This document shows, in pieces, positions 1 to 6,228 of a DNA stretch of 9,245 bases. Position numbers and translations under genes: made by a program. The stretch's first letter is position 1. Each line of letters opens with the position of its first letter. The notes beneath the pieces were generated by a model. It searched no databases. It saw only the letters and a program-made list of their open reading frames with translations, and was not told the DNA's origin. Source of the stretch: Candidatus Sumerlaeota bacterium (GTDB lineage: Bacteria > Sumerlaeota > Sumerlaeia > JADFCT01); contig JAPLSP010000483.1 in NCBI GenBank assembly GCA_026398575.1, positions 1 through 9,245 of the forward strand. Direction: 5' to 3'.

Positions 1-27
1 GCATGAAAAGACGCTGTCTCGCCAGCA

Positions 28-119
28 TGGCGCCGCATGGTAGGCCGTCCCGTTCCGCCGGGCGGCCTTGGCGCGCGATGGCCACCCGGCGGAGCGGGAC
101 CGCCTACCATGAGGCGCCA
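28..119. repeat. Long imperfect inverted repeat (hairpin), 40-bp arms
   Basis: Arms 28-67 and 80-119 are reverse complements at 36 of 40 positions, with a 12-nt centre. One of the four mismatches would be a G-U pair in RNA. Pairing resumes outside the arms after a one-base bulge (AGC at 24-26 with GCT at 120-122). The arms are very GC-rich and contain ATGGTAGG and CCGCCGGG blocks. There is no T-run on either side, so it is not a standard intrinsic terminator. It looks like a dispersed palindromic element of the REP/MITE kind, or a structured leader upstream of the permease. No reading frame inside it looks coding. Only the structure is seen; the function is inferred. Confidence 0.8.
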
Positions 120-192
120 GCTCTAATAGATGCAGTGAGCATCTCGTGATGTTTGGCGTCTGACTATATATCGGGATGCGTCCGCATAAAAA

Positions 193-213
193 CCGCCCTT
201 GCCATTCGGGCGG
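193..213 (+). promoter_or_regulatory. Small GC hairpin in the permease leader
   Basis: CCGCCC at 193-198 pairs with GGGCGG at 208-213 across a 9-nt loop, about 20 nt upstream of the ATG at 234. A second small stem, AGATGC/GCATCT, lies at 128-144. A TATAT-like stretch at 165-171 could be a -10 box, but no good -35 precedes it. These could affect expression of the permease, but nothing shows that they do. Confidence 0.3.
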
Positions 214-233
214 CGGATGGGTTCAATCTTGTC

Positions 234-1579
234 ATGGATTTTTTACCTTTCCTCCTTGCCTCCGCGGACCCCGGCGCGCCTGCTGGCCTCGATCCGCGCC
301 TGCTGCTCGCCACGCTTGGTTCGATGGCGATATTGCTTGGCCTGATTCTGATCTTCCGCATTCAGGCTTTCCTTGCGTTGCTGATCGCCAGCATCAGTCT
401 GGGGATATTCTCCGGCATGGCGCTGGGCGACATCGCGTCGAGTCTTGACGCCGGCATGGGCAAGACGCTCGCGAGCATCGCAAGCGTCATCGGACTTGGG
501 GCGATCTTCGGAAAGATTCTGGAGGATTCGGGCGGCGCCGAGGCGCTGGCGCGCACGCTGCTGAAAAAGTTCGGCGTCGAACGCGCCCCCTGGGCGCTGA
601 TGTTTGCGGGCTTTCTCATCTCGATTCCGGTTTTCCTCGACGTGGCCGTGCCTTTCCCTTGCTGGCGGGATTGGCCGTCACGCATGCGTTTGTGCCGCCC
701 ACACCGGGGCCGGTGGCGGCGGCGGGAATCCTTCAGGCCGATATCGGCCTCGTGGTTTTATGGGGCATCGTCCTCGGGCTTCCTTGCGCCATCATCGGAG
801 GCCCGTGGGTGGGAGTCTGGATGTCGCGGCGCCTTGAAGTGGGAATTCCGCCTTACATTCAATGGGACGACAGCGAGAAAGTAAAGACAGGGCTGCCATC
901 GTTTGGGCTGGTCTTTGGCCTGATCGGATTGCCGCTTCTGCTCATGCTGGGCGGCAGCGTCGTGGAACTGTCCGTCAAACAATATTCGCTGACGCCGGCT
1001 TGGTGGACTTCGTTGGCCAGTTTTCTTGGTCGTCCGCTGGTCGCGCTGTTGATCGCCACGATGGCCGCCTGGTACACGCTGGGCATCCGGCGCGGCTTTT
1101 CGCTCGAAAAATTGCAGGAGATCGCAAGCGCGGCCCTGGCGCCGGCGGGCTTGATCATCCTTGTGACGGGCGCGGGCGGCGTTTATAAGGAGTTGCTCGT
1201 GGCCAGCGGCGCGGGCAAGGCGCTGGCCGAAGTCATGCAAACCTGGCCGCTCAGCCCGATCTTTCTGGCGTGGCTGCTGGCGGCCGTTGTGCGCATCCTG
1301 CAAGGCTCGGCCACCGTCGCCATGCTGACGGCGGCCGCGTTTATGACGCCGGTCGTTCAGCGCGCCGGCCTGAGCGCAAACATGCTGGCCATCTGTGTGA
1401 TTTCCATCGCGGCGGGCGCCACGGTTCTCTCGCACGTCAACGACAGCGGCTTTTGGATGATCAGCCGATACCTGGGCATGAGCGAAAAACAGATGCTCCG
1501 CTCTTGGACGATGATGGAGACGGTGATCGGCGTTTCAGGGCTGCTTTTCTGTCTGCTGGCGGCGGCCCTGGTGCGCTGA
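234..1579 (+). pseudogene. GntP-family gluconate/sugar-acid permease, disrupted by frame-shifting deletion
   Basis: This is an inner-membrane H+-coupled gluconate/aldonate transporter of the GntP/GntT family. It is in two frames. The first (234 to about 650, 139 codons) has the N-terminal helices, an IGLGAIFGKILEDSGG motif like the E. coli GntT region, and ends at IPVFLDVAV. The second (about 653-1579, 308 codons) resumes at PLLAGLAVTHAFVPPTPGP and continues through GSATVAML and SHVNDSGFW to a normal C-terminus. In GntT about 23 residues (a membrane helix and loop) lie between these blocks, and here they are missing. A deletion of roughly 65-70 nt, not a multiple of three, therefore explains the break better than a one-base shift. 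The ATG at 234 is chosen because hydrophobic protein begins there; its Shine-Dalgarno is weak. The gene ends 15 nt from the convergent dehydratase gene. Family assignment is firm, substrate is not. Whether the break is real or an assembly error is unknown. Confidence 0.85.
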
Positions 1580-1594
1580 AGCAACTCCCCAGCG

Positions 1595-2863
1595 CTAGAA
1601 ATCCCGAACGGAACCATCGAAGGCATTCAGCCGGGGCTGAAGGCCGGGCTTCCTGAAGGGTTTGGATTTGGCGAGCTTTTCATCGAACGTAACGCCCAGC
1701 CCCGGACCTTCGAGCGGCAGCGCGTAGCCGGCTTCGACCTTCGGATAGGGCGCGACGACGTCGGTCCTGGCGTCCGAATTGACCCACGGCGCTTCGATGA
1801 GTTCGACATTGGGAATGGCCAGCGCGGCGTGCAGCGTGGCCGCCGTGCCGAGCGGGCCGGCGTTATTGTGCAGGATCAGGCTCTGATAAAAGACTTCGCC
1901 GAAGGCGGCGATCTTCTTCATCTCGCTGATGCCGCCGCAGTGGATGACGTCGGGGCGGAGATAGTTCACGTAGCTGTTCACAATCGTCTCGCGGAATTCC
2001 CACTTGCTGTGGAATCGCTCGCCGGTGGCCAGCGGGATGCGCGTGGCGGCGCGGACCTGCGCCATCGCCTGAGGATTCTCAGGGCGCAAGGGGTCTTCGA
2101 TCATGAAGGGATGGTAAGGCTCGGCTCGGCGCGCCAACTCGATCGCCCACTCCGGATCGTAGCGCCCGTGACATTCGAGGATGATGTCAACGTCGTCTCC
2201 GACGGCTTTGCGGATGGCAGCGAGATATTCGATCTGCTGCTGAACGGCCAGCTTATGCTCATGAAGGTTTTCGGCGTCGTAGCTATGGAACGCGCGGAAG
2301 CGGATGGCCGTGATGCCTTTGGCGACGCGCTGCTGAGCCTGCTTAGCCGCCTCTTCGGCGGTGTTTCCGGAGACGTGACCATAAACGCGGACTTTGGTCC
2401 GGGCCAAGCCGCCGAGCAGCTGATAGACCGGCGCGCCATAGGCCTTGCCTTTGATATCCCAGAGCGCCATGTCAATGCCGCCGAGCGCAGTCCCGGTGGC
2501 CGGACCGCCGCGCATGAACCGCCGGCGGAAGCACGACTGCCAGAGGTATTCGATCCGCTCCGGGTCTTCGCCGATCAGATAGGGAACGATGTCTTTGAGC
2601 GTCCCCTCGACCGAATAGGGAAGGAAGTGATTCGTTGCGTCGCCATATCCGACAATGCCGGCGTCCGTCTCGATTTTGACGAAGACGTCGCCGCCGGTCA
2701 TGATGGTTTCGACGTTGGCGATCTTCATCCGCGGCGCTTTGCGCGGAACGTCGGCCGGCTTGGGCGCTTCCTGGGCGAGGGCGGATAATCCAGACAATCC
2801 CAGAAGTCCGGCGCCGACGAATTTCAAGGCGCTGCGGCGATTGGTTTCAGGATTGCGGGCCAT
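1595..2863 (-). CDS. Mandelate racemase/enolase-superfamily sugar-acid dehydratase, Tat-exported
   Basis: A 422-residue enolase-superfamily enzyme closest in motifs to D-galactonate/mannonate-type dehydratases. These abstract a proton alpha to a carboxylate using Mg2+ and yield 2-keto-3-deoxy acids. The leader has twin arginines at 9-10 (NRRSALKF), a hydrophobic stretch to about residue 30 and ALAQ, so Tat export is likely. The N-terminal capping domain follows, then the signature IDMALWDIKGK (130-140) with LLGG at 149-152, then the barrel. Metal ligands are E230 (ECHGR), E256 (MIEDP) and E282 (TGER). H232, and H332 in LHNNAGPLG, match the galactonate dehydratase histidines. The usual K-x-K strand reads RFR (188-190). 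The start at 2863 lies one nt after the stop of the thioredoxin-like gene and has only a weak Shine-Dalgarno, so translation is probably coupled. An in-frame extension to 2914 would overlap that gene and is unlikely. Substrate is unresolved. The neighbouring permease hints at an aldonic or uronic acid. Confidence 0.88.
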   Translation of the reverse strand: MARNPETNRRSALKFVGAGLLGLSGLSALAQEAPKPADVPRKAPRMKIANVETIMTGGDVFVKIETDAGIVGYGDATNHFLPYSVEGTLKDIVPYLIGEDPERIEYLWQSCFRRRFMRGGPATGTALGGIDMALWDIKGKAYGAPVYQLLGGLARTKVRVYGHVSGNTAEEAAKQAQQRVAKGITAIRFRAFHSYDAENLHEHKLAVQQQIEYLAAIRKAVGDDVDIILECHGRYDPEWAIELARRAEPYHPFMIEDPLRPENPQAMAQVRAATRIPLATGERFHSKWEFRETIVNSYVNYLRPDVIHCGGISEMKKIAAFGEVFYQSLILHNNAGPLGTAATLHAALAIPNVELIEAPWVNSDARTDVVAPYPKVEAGYALPLEGPGLGVTFDEKLAKSKPFRKPGLQPRLNAFDGSVRDF

Positions 2864-2864
2864 T

Positions 2865-3455
2865 TTATTTCTTTTTCGTATTCTTCGCCAAGATCGCTTT
2901 GAGGTTCTGGACATACTTGTCGGCCGTCATTTCATTATAGCCAGTTTGGCCAAGCTTATTGCCGTCGGCATCCAAAAGCAACACGGTCGGAAAACCCTTG
3001 ACGCCGTATTTTTTTTGAAGATCGGCGTTGGCTTTTGCTTCCGCAGGCGGCAGCCGTTTCATTCGCGGAAAATCGGCGATGAAGAGAATCAGGCTTTCTT
3101 TCGCGTAGCTTTTGAAGGCCTGCTGCGAAAGGACTTCCTTATCCAATTTGATGCAATAAGGGCACCAATCCGAGCCTGTGAAGTTGGCGATGATGGGGCG
3201 TCCGGTTTGCTTGGCCTGGCGTTTGGCTTCATCAAAATTGTGCAACCATTGCGTGGCGCCCGTTGGAGTGGCGGGGACCGGAGTTTTGGTGGCGCTATAG
3301 CCCTGCTTTATTGTGGTATTGCTTGTGGCCGAGTCTTTTGCCGCCGAGGAATCTTTGCCGGCAGGAGCGCCTTTGGTCTTTTCCGCTGCGATCACGCTCA
3401 TGCCAATCATGCCGACGCATAAGGCGCAGACGGTCCATTTCAGAACGGATTTCAT
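2865..3455 (-). CDS. Secreted thioredoxin-fold protein with WCPYC motif
   Basis: A 196-residue exported protein. Residues 1-24 form a Sec-type signal (K2, K7, hydrophobic core, VIAA). Residues 25-68 are a Ser/Thr/Pro/Lys-rich linker, and 69-190 form a thioredoxin-like domain of the Thioredoxin_7/DUF255 sort. The redox motif is WCPYC (W97, C98, C101) after NFTGSD, and the conserved cis-proline is P156 in GVKGFPTVLLLDADG. It probably acts as a periplasmic disulfide reductase or isomerase; its partner is unknown. The ATG at 3455 has GGGAG about 7 nt upstream and begins at the signal peptide; an in-frame start at 3506 would only add residues ahead of it. It is directly followed, with 1 nt between, by the dehydratase gene, so the two are co-transcribed. 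Reduction of that enzyme is possible but unproven. The tail is lysine-rich (KNTKKK). Confidence 0.85.
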   Translation of the reverse strand: MKSVLKWTVCALCVGMIGMSVIAAEKTKGAPAGKDSSAAKDSATSNTTIKQGYSATKTPVPATPTGATQWLHNFDEAKRQAKQTGRPIIANFTGSDWCPYCIKLDKEVLSQQAFKSYAKESLILFIADFPRMKRLPPAEAKANADLQKKYGVKGFPTVLLLDADGNKLGQTGYNEMTADKYVQNLKAILAKNTKKK

Positions 3456-3579
3456 AAAAATCTCCCGTATTGGAAAATAGCCCCTCTTCGCTGTAACCAA
3501 ATTCACAGGGAGGCTACCCCGCGCTAGAGGCAGGGATCAAACGATTTCTATCATCAATTTTGACGGCGATCTGAAACCG

Positions 3580-3609
3580 CTAACATACGCTAATGAACGC
3601 TAATCACTA
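3580..3609. repeat. Threefold 10-bp direct repeat
   Basis: CGCTAACATA, CGCTAATGAA and CGCTAATCAC follow each other, sharing CGCTAA at an exact 10-bp period, about one helical turn. This may be a degenerate minisatellite or a set of phased protein-binding sites upstream of the thioredoxin-like gene (minus strand). Confidence 0.6.
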
Positions 3610-3698
3610 GGATTTTGAAGACTCTGTCTGCAAAAATATGCCGCAATGCAGCGCCAGAGAATCAGATGGCTTGTTCATGGCGCCCGTGCCTGTTGCTG

Positions 3699-3805
3699 AA
3701 AATCCGTCATGATCCGCCCGATCCGCCCGATCCGTGTTCTATCATAAAAGACCAGATTGAAATAGAACACGGATCGGGCGGATCGGGCGGATTAACACGG
3801 ATTTT
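3699..3805. repeat. Long inverted repeat with 31-bp perfect arms built of 9-bp units
   Basis: Arms 3712-3742 and 3762-3792 are exact reverse complements over 31 bp around a 19-nt loop. After a 4-nt mismatch on each side pairing continues for 9 bp (3699-3707 with 3797-3805). The left arm contains the 9-mer ATCCGCCCG twice, then ATCCGTGTTCTAT; the right arm mirrors it. It lies after dapB and before the thioredoxin-like gene, both on the minus strand. It could terminate or protect the dapB transcript, although there is no clear T-run beside the long stem. It could also be a mobile palindromic repeat. Confidence 0.9.
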
Positions 3806-3819
3806 TCCGTAGTTTGAGC

Positions 3820-3841
3820 GAACGACAACATGTTGTCGTTC
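3820..3841. promoter_or_regulatory. Perfect 22-bp palindrome, candidate operator
   Basis: The half-site GAACGACAACA at 3820-3830 is followed without a gap by its exact reverse complement at 3831-3841. Zero spacer and perfect dyad symmetry suggest a binding site for a dimeric regulator rather than an RNA hairpin, because there is no loop. It lies 30 nt past the dapB stop and some 365 nt from the thioredoxin-like start, which is far for a direct operator. The regulator is unknown. Confidence 0.45.
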
Positions 3842-3871
3842 ATATTTTGATAATGGGTTAAACTCCAAACA

Positions 3872-4609
3872 CTATCCCGCGAACAGCTCTGAAAAGTCAT
3901 GAACGCCTTTCTTGCCGGCGATCCATTCGGCGGCTTTGATCGCCCCGCGCGCAAAGATGGCGCGGTTGCGCGCTTCATGGCGGATTTCGATCACTTCGTC
4001 ACCCAGATCGAAACTCACCACATGGGTTCCCGGCACAGCGCCGAGGCGCTGCGAAACCAGATGGATCTCGTTGGGCGCCATCGCGCGCTGCGGCGCTTCT
4101 GTAACGATCGTGTCCTTGCGCCGGAGGTTTTCGAGCAGAATGCGCGCCAGGCGTTTGGCCGTGCCGCTGGGACTGTCGGCCTTGCCGCGATGATGCGTTT
4201 CGAGGATCGAGGCGTCGCATTCGACCAGCGCATCGAGCAACCGCGCGCATTGACCGGCGACGCGAAACACCGTCTGCACGCCAATGGCGAAATTCGGCGC
4301 ATGGATCATGCCGGTCCCGGCCTCCGCGACGATGCGCTTGGCCTCTTCCAAGTCCTTATCCCAGCCCGTCGTGCCGATGACCATCGCTTTGCGGGCCTGG
4401 CATGCGATTTTTAGATTTGCCGCCACGGCGGCGGCGGCGCTGAAATCCACGCAGACGTCCGCTTCGGCCAATCGCTCAACCGTCGCCTCACGAAACATCG
4501 CATCCGGCGCTTTGGCATCGAACGTAGCCACAATCCGATGCCCCGCGGGCGCCGCCGCCCGTTCCACCTCGCGCCCCATGCGTCCATACCCAAACAAAGC
4601 CAGATTCAT
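3872..4609 (-). CDS. dapB: 4-hydroxy-tetrahydrodipicolinate reductase
   Basis: Cytoplasmic enzyme of the diaminopimelate/lysine pathway, reducing the DapA product with NAD(P)H. Its 245 residues fit the family. Visible motifs are the dinucleotide-binding GYGRMG (7-12), DFS (55-57), GTTGW (79-83), APNFAIGV (104-111) and the family signature ETHHRGKADSPSGTA (137-151). The last includes the catalytic histidine pair H139/H140, K143 and the substrate-binding SGT. The C-terminal FARGAIKAAEWIAGKKG (219-235) matches the usual FANGAVRAALWL region. The ATG at 4609 is chosen because a strong purine-rich Shine-Dalgarno (GGAGGGGGG) ends just upstream and the protein starts at the Rossmann strand. The open frame runs further back to 4723 but that part is repeat sequence. 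No dapA or other lysine gene is adjacent. A 101-nt repeat-bearing gap separates it from the glycosyltransferase gene upstream on the same strand. Confidence 0.95.
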   Translation of the reverse strand: MNLALFGYGRMGREVERAAAPAGHRIVATFDAKAPDAMFREATVERLAEADVCVDFSAAAAVAANLKIACQARKAMVIGTTGWDKDLEEAKRIVAEAGTGMIHAPNFAIGVQTVFRVAGQCARLLDALVECDASILETHHRGKADSPSGTAKRLARILLENLRRKDTIVTEAPQRAMAPNEIHLVSQRLGAVPGTHVVSFDLGDEVIEIRHEARNRAIFARGAIKAAEWIAGKKGVHDFSELFAG

Positions 4610-4626
4610 AGCCCCCCTCCTCATTC

Positions 4627-4700
4627 GGAGTTCCGTTTGGAGTTCCGTTTGGAGTTCCACCTTTAGGTGGTGTCTGGACCCCACCTTCAGGTGGGCGTCC
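4627..4700. repeat. 12-bp tandem repeat plus two small palindromes in the glycosyltransferase-dapB gap
   Basis: GGAGTTCCGTTT occurs twice in tandem (4627-4650) and begins a third time as GGAGTTCC. Next come the palindrome CCACCT-TT-AGGTGG (4657-4670) and a similar one, CCCACCT-TC-AGGTGGG (4680-4695), with flanking GGAC/GTCC pairing. Each 12-mer contains AGTTCCG, the same heptamer that is repeated inside the glycosyltransferase gene. The hairpins could attenuate readthrough into dapB, but no T-run follows on the minus strand. Confidence 0.75.
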
Positions 4701-4710
4701 AATCCCCTCT

Positions 4711-5913
4711 TCATCGCGCGCAAATCTCATCAAAATATCGCAGCGTTTCCTCCGCCGCCTTCTTCCATGAAAACCGCTCTGCCTGCTTGAAACCGCGCTC
4801 AATCATCTCACTCCTCGCAGCGCGGTCCCTGCCCCACCGCTCCAGAATATCAACAGCGCCCTGCGTATCTTCCGGCGCCAGCAATATGCCGCCTCCCCCC
4901 ACCGCCTCGGGCAAACTGGCGCGATTCGACGAAATCACAGGGCAGCCACAAGCCATGGCTTCGAGTGGCGGCAATCCGAAACCCTCATAATCGCTCAAAT
5001 ACAAGAGCGCCTCAGCGCCTCCATATAGCGCCGCCAGATGCTCGTCTGGCACATAATCGAGACGAACTATGTTCACGCGTTCGGGCGACGATTCCAGAGC
5101 TCTGACGAGCGGTTCCGAACGCCACCCGATATTGCCTGCCCAGACAAGCATCCAGTTCCGAGTTCCGAGTTCCGAGTTCCGAGTTCCGGGTTGCGAGTTC
5201 CGGGTTGCGGACACCGAACCCCGAGCCCCGCCCTTCAGGCCTTCCCGCAGCTGCTCCAGGACGCGGATCGCGGCGAGCGCCCCTTTGCGAGGTTCGAGGG
5301 TCCCCACACAAAGCAGATAAGGGTCGCGCAATCCATAGCGCTGCCGCGCAGATTCGATTGCTTGCGACGAAGGCGGCTTGAGGGCGAAATCCGGCGCGCC
5401 GTAGATCACGCGGATTTTGCTTTCCGGAACGCCGCACAACTGCGTCAAATCCTTCGCCGTGCAGCGCGAGATCGCAATGATCCCATCGGCCGCGCGCGCC
5501 GAAAGCCGCGTGACCGCGCGCATATACCACGCGAATCGCGCCGGGAAGGATTCCGGACGGCGGAAGCAGATCAAATCATAAACGATGACGATTTTTTTCG
5601 CGCGCGTGCGCCGCCAGGGAACCAGATACGTCGAGCCGCAAAAGAGATCGGCGCGCGAACGGTTGAGCAAGCCCGGCAGTGTCACATTGAGCCACCATTC
5701 GCCCGAAGGATGATCGCCGTAATCCGCGCGCGTCTCGACGCATTGAATGCCGGGACGGCCCTTATATTCATTGAGCGGCGCTCCGGGCAAATGCGGGAGG
5801 GTCCATTCATGTCCAGAGGACGCGGCCAGCATCTCGCGCAACAACCGCGAGCTGAAGACGCCGATTCCTGTCATTTTCGCGCGAATCGGGCGGGCGTCGA
5901 AACAGATGCGCAC
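4711..5913 (-). CDS. GT4-type glycosyltransferase with in-gene heptamer repeat
   Basis: A 400-residue GT-B-fold, retaining family 4-like glycosyltransferase, expected at the cytoplasmic face of the membrane, adding a sugar to a polysaccharide or glycolipid. The N-terminal domain starts RICFDARPI and carries TGIGVF, typical of mannosyltransferase-like GT4 proteins. The C-terminal domain starts near CVGTLEPRKG (202-211). The nucleotide-sugar E-x7-E motif is E310-GFGLPPL-E318, followed by ACGCPVISSN and LPEAVGGGG. A GTG start at 5913 is chosen because GGAGG lies about 9 nt upstream and the protein begins at the usual first strand; a nearby ATG is out of frame. Residues about 228-254 are low-complexity (RNSELG/TRN) and come from a tandem heptamer array, inserted just before the strand LVWAGNIGW, where relatives normally have a short loop. 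Donor and acceptor cannot be told from sequence. No other polysaccharide gene is adjacent. Confidence 0.9.
   Translation of the reverse strand: MRICFDARPIRAKMTGIGVFSSRLLREMLAASSGHEWTLPHLPGAPLNEYKGRPGIQCVETRADYGDHPSGEWWLNVTLPGLLNRSRADLFCGSTYLVPWRRTRAKKIVIVYDLICFRRPESFPARFAWYMRAVTRLSARAADGIIAISRCTAKDLTQLCGVPESKIRVIYGAPDFALKPPSSQAIESARQRYGLRDPYLLCVGTLEPRKGALAAIRVLEQLREGLKGGARGSVSATRNSQPGTRNSELGTRNWMLVWAGNIGWRSEPLVRALESSPERVNIVRLDYVPDEHLAALYGGAEALLYLSDYEGFGLPPLEAMACGCPVISSNRASLPEAVGGGGILLAPEDTQGAVDILERWGRDRAARSEMIERGFKQAERFSWKKAAEETLRYFDEICAR
5154..5230. repeat. Heptanucleotide tandem array inside the glycosyltransferase gene
   Basis: Eleven 7-nt units. Five exact AGTTCCG copies (5154-5188) are followed by GGTTGCG, AGTTCCG, GGTTGCG and three more diverged units to 5230. 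Heptamers encode a 7-residue pattern every 21 nt, visible as RNSELGT in the protein. Because 7 is not a multiple of 3, a change of one unit shifts the reading frame. Confidence 0.95.
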
Positions 5914-5938
5914 GAGGCATTCCTCCGCAGGAGTGGCA

Positions 5939-6015
5939 ATTGACGATTGACGATTGACGATTGACGATTTGCGATTTGAAATTTGAAATTTGAGATCTGA
6001 GATTTGAGATTTGGG
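5939..6015. repeat. Heptanucleotide tandem array upstream of the glycosyltransferase start
   Basis: Eleven 7-nt units: ATTGACG four times, ATTTGCG, ATTTGAA twice, ATTTGAG, ATCTGAG, ATTTGAG, ATTTGGG. It begins about 25 nt upstream of the GTG start, just outside its ribosome-binding site. Changes in unit number would alter promoter-to-start spacing for this gene. Confidence 0.95.
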
Positions 6016-6083
6016 GGGGCGCCGCTTTGAAAAGCCCTAGCTTCTATCAAGGAATGCTCTCAATGCAAGCCTGATGGATAGGT

Positions 6084-6125
6084 TTTTCATTTTCAATTTC
6101 TCATTTCTCATTTTTCATTTTACAT
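6084..6125. repeat. Dispersed heptamer element, copy 1
   Basis: Six 7-nt units. Read on the minus strand they are ATGTAAA, ATGAAAA, ATGAGAA twice, ATTGAAA, ATGAAAA. The same unit order recurs at 7638-7679 and, inverted relative to that copy, at 7740-7774. Confidence 0.9.
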
Positions 6126-6228
6126 TTTCTCCGTTGACCGATTACGCAGGAAAAGGCCACAATACGCCGCCTTCAATACTGGCGCGGAAGTTTCCTGCGC
6201 GCCCTTCAGGAGAAAAGGAGCGTCATCT

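Larger units (their letters stand above)
3456..3871. other. Gene-free 416-nt interval between dapB and the thioredoxin-like gene
   Basis: No convincing gene lies here; a 65-codon open frame at 3615-3812 merely reads through the inverted repeat. The interval holds a threefold 10-bp repeat (3580-3609), a long inverted repeat (3699-3805) and a 22-bp palindrome (3820-3841). Any promoter for the thioredoxin/dehydratase pair should lie on the minus strand between about 3456 and 3600. TTGATC with TAGCCT 18 nt on is the best match I see there and it is weak. Confidence 0.6.
5914..6228. other. Divergent 315-nt intergenic region with two heptamer tracts
   Basis: This separates the glycosyltransferase gene (minus) from the lipoprotein gene (plus), so it must hold both promoters unless transcription enters from outside. 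It contains two heptamer arrays (5939-6015, 6084-6125) and a seven-G run near 6013-6019. TTGACC at 6135-6140 is a possible -35 for the lipoprotein gene, but no good -10 sits at the right distance. No gene is seen. Confidence 0.6.

Noticed and set aside
640..662. Programmed ribosomal frameshift in the permease
   Set aside because: A run of T and C (CCTTTCCCTT) is present, but about 23 conserved residues are missing at the junction, which slippage cannot explain, and GntP transporters are not known to use frameshifting.
1829..2788. 319-codon plus-strand open frame opposite the dehydratase
   Set aside because: The opposite strand encodes a full enolase-superfamily protein with all metal ligands; this frame is a by-product of codon bias.
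3820..3841. LexA/SOS box
   Set aside because: The dyad begins with GAAC and ends with GTTC, but the 14-nt spacing between them does not fit the known GAAC-N4-GTTC box, and no DNA-damage gene is adjacent.
4610..4723. N-terminal extension of dapB by 38 codons
   Set aside because: The extension is translated repeat and palindrome sequence, overlaps the end of the glycosyltransferase gene, and a strong Shine-Dalgarno precedes the internal ATG at 4609.
5038..5943. 301-codon plus-strand open frame opposite the glycosyltransferase
   Set aside because: It is antisense to a gene with clear family motifs, has Arg-rich composition typical of a GC-rich shadow frame, and shows no recognisable domain.
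5939..6015. CRISPR array
   Set aside because: Units are 7 bp and contiguous with no unique spacers, and no cas gene is present.
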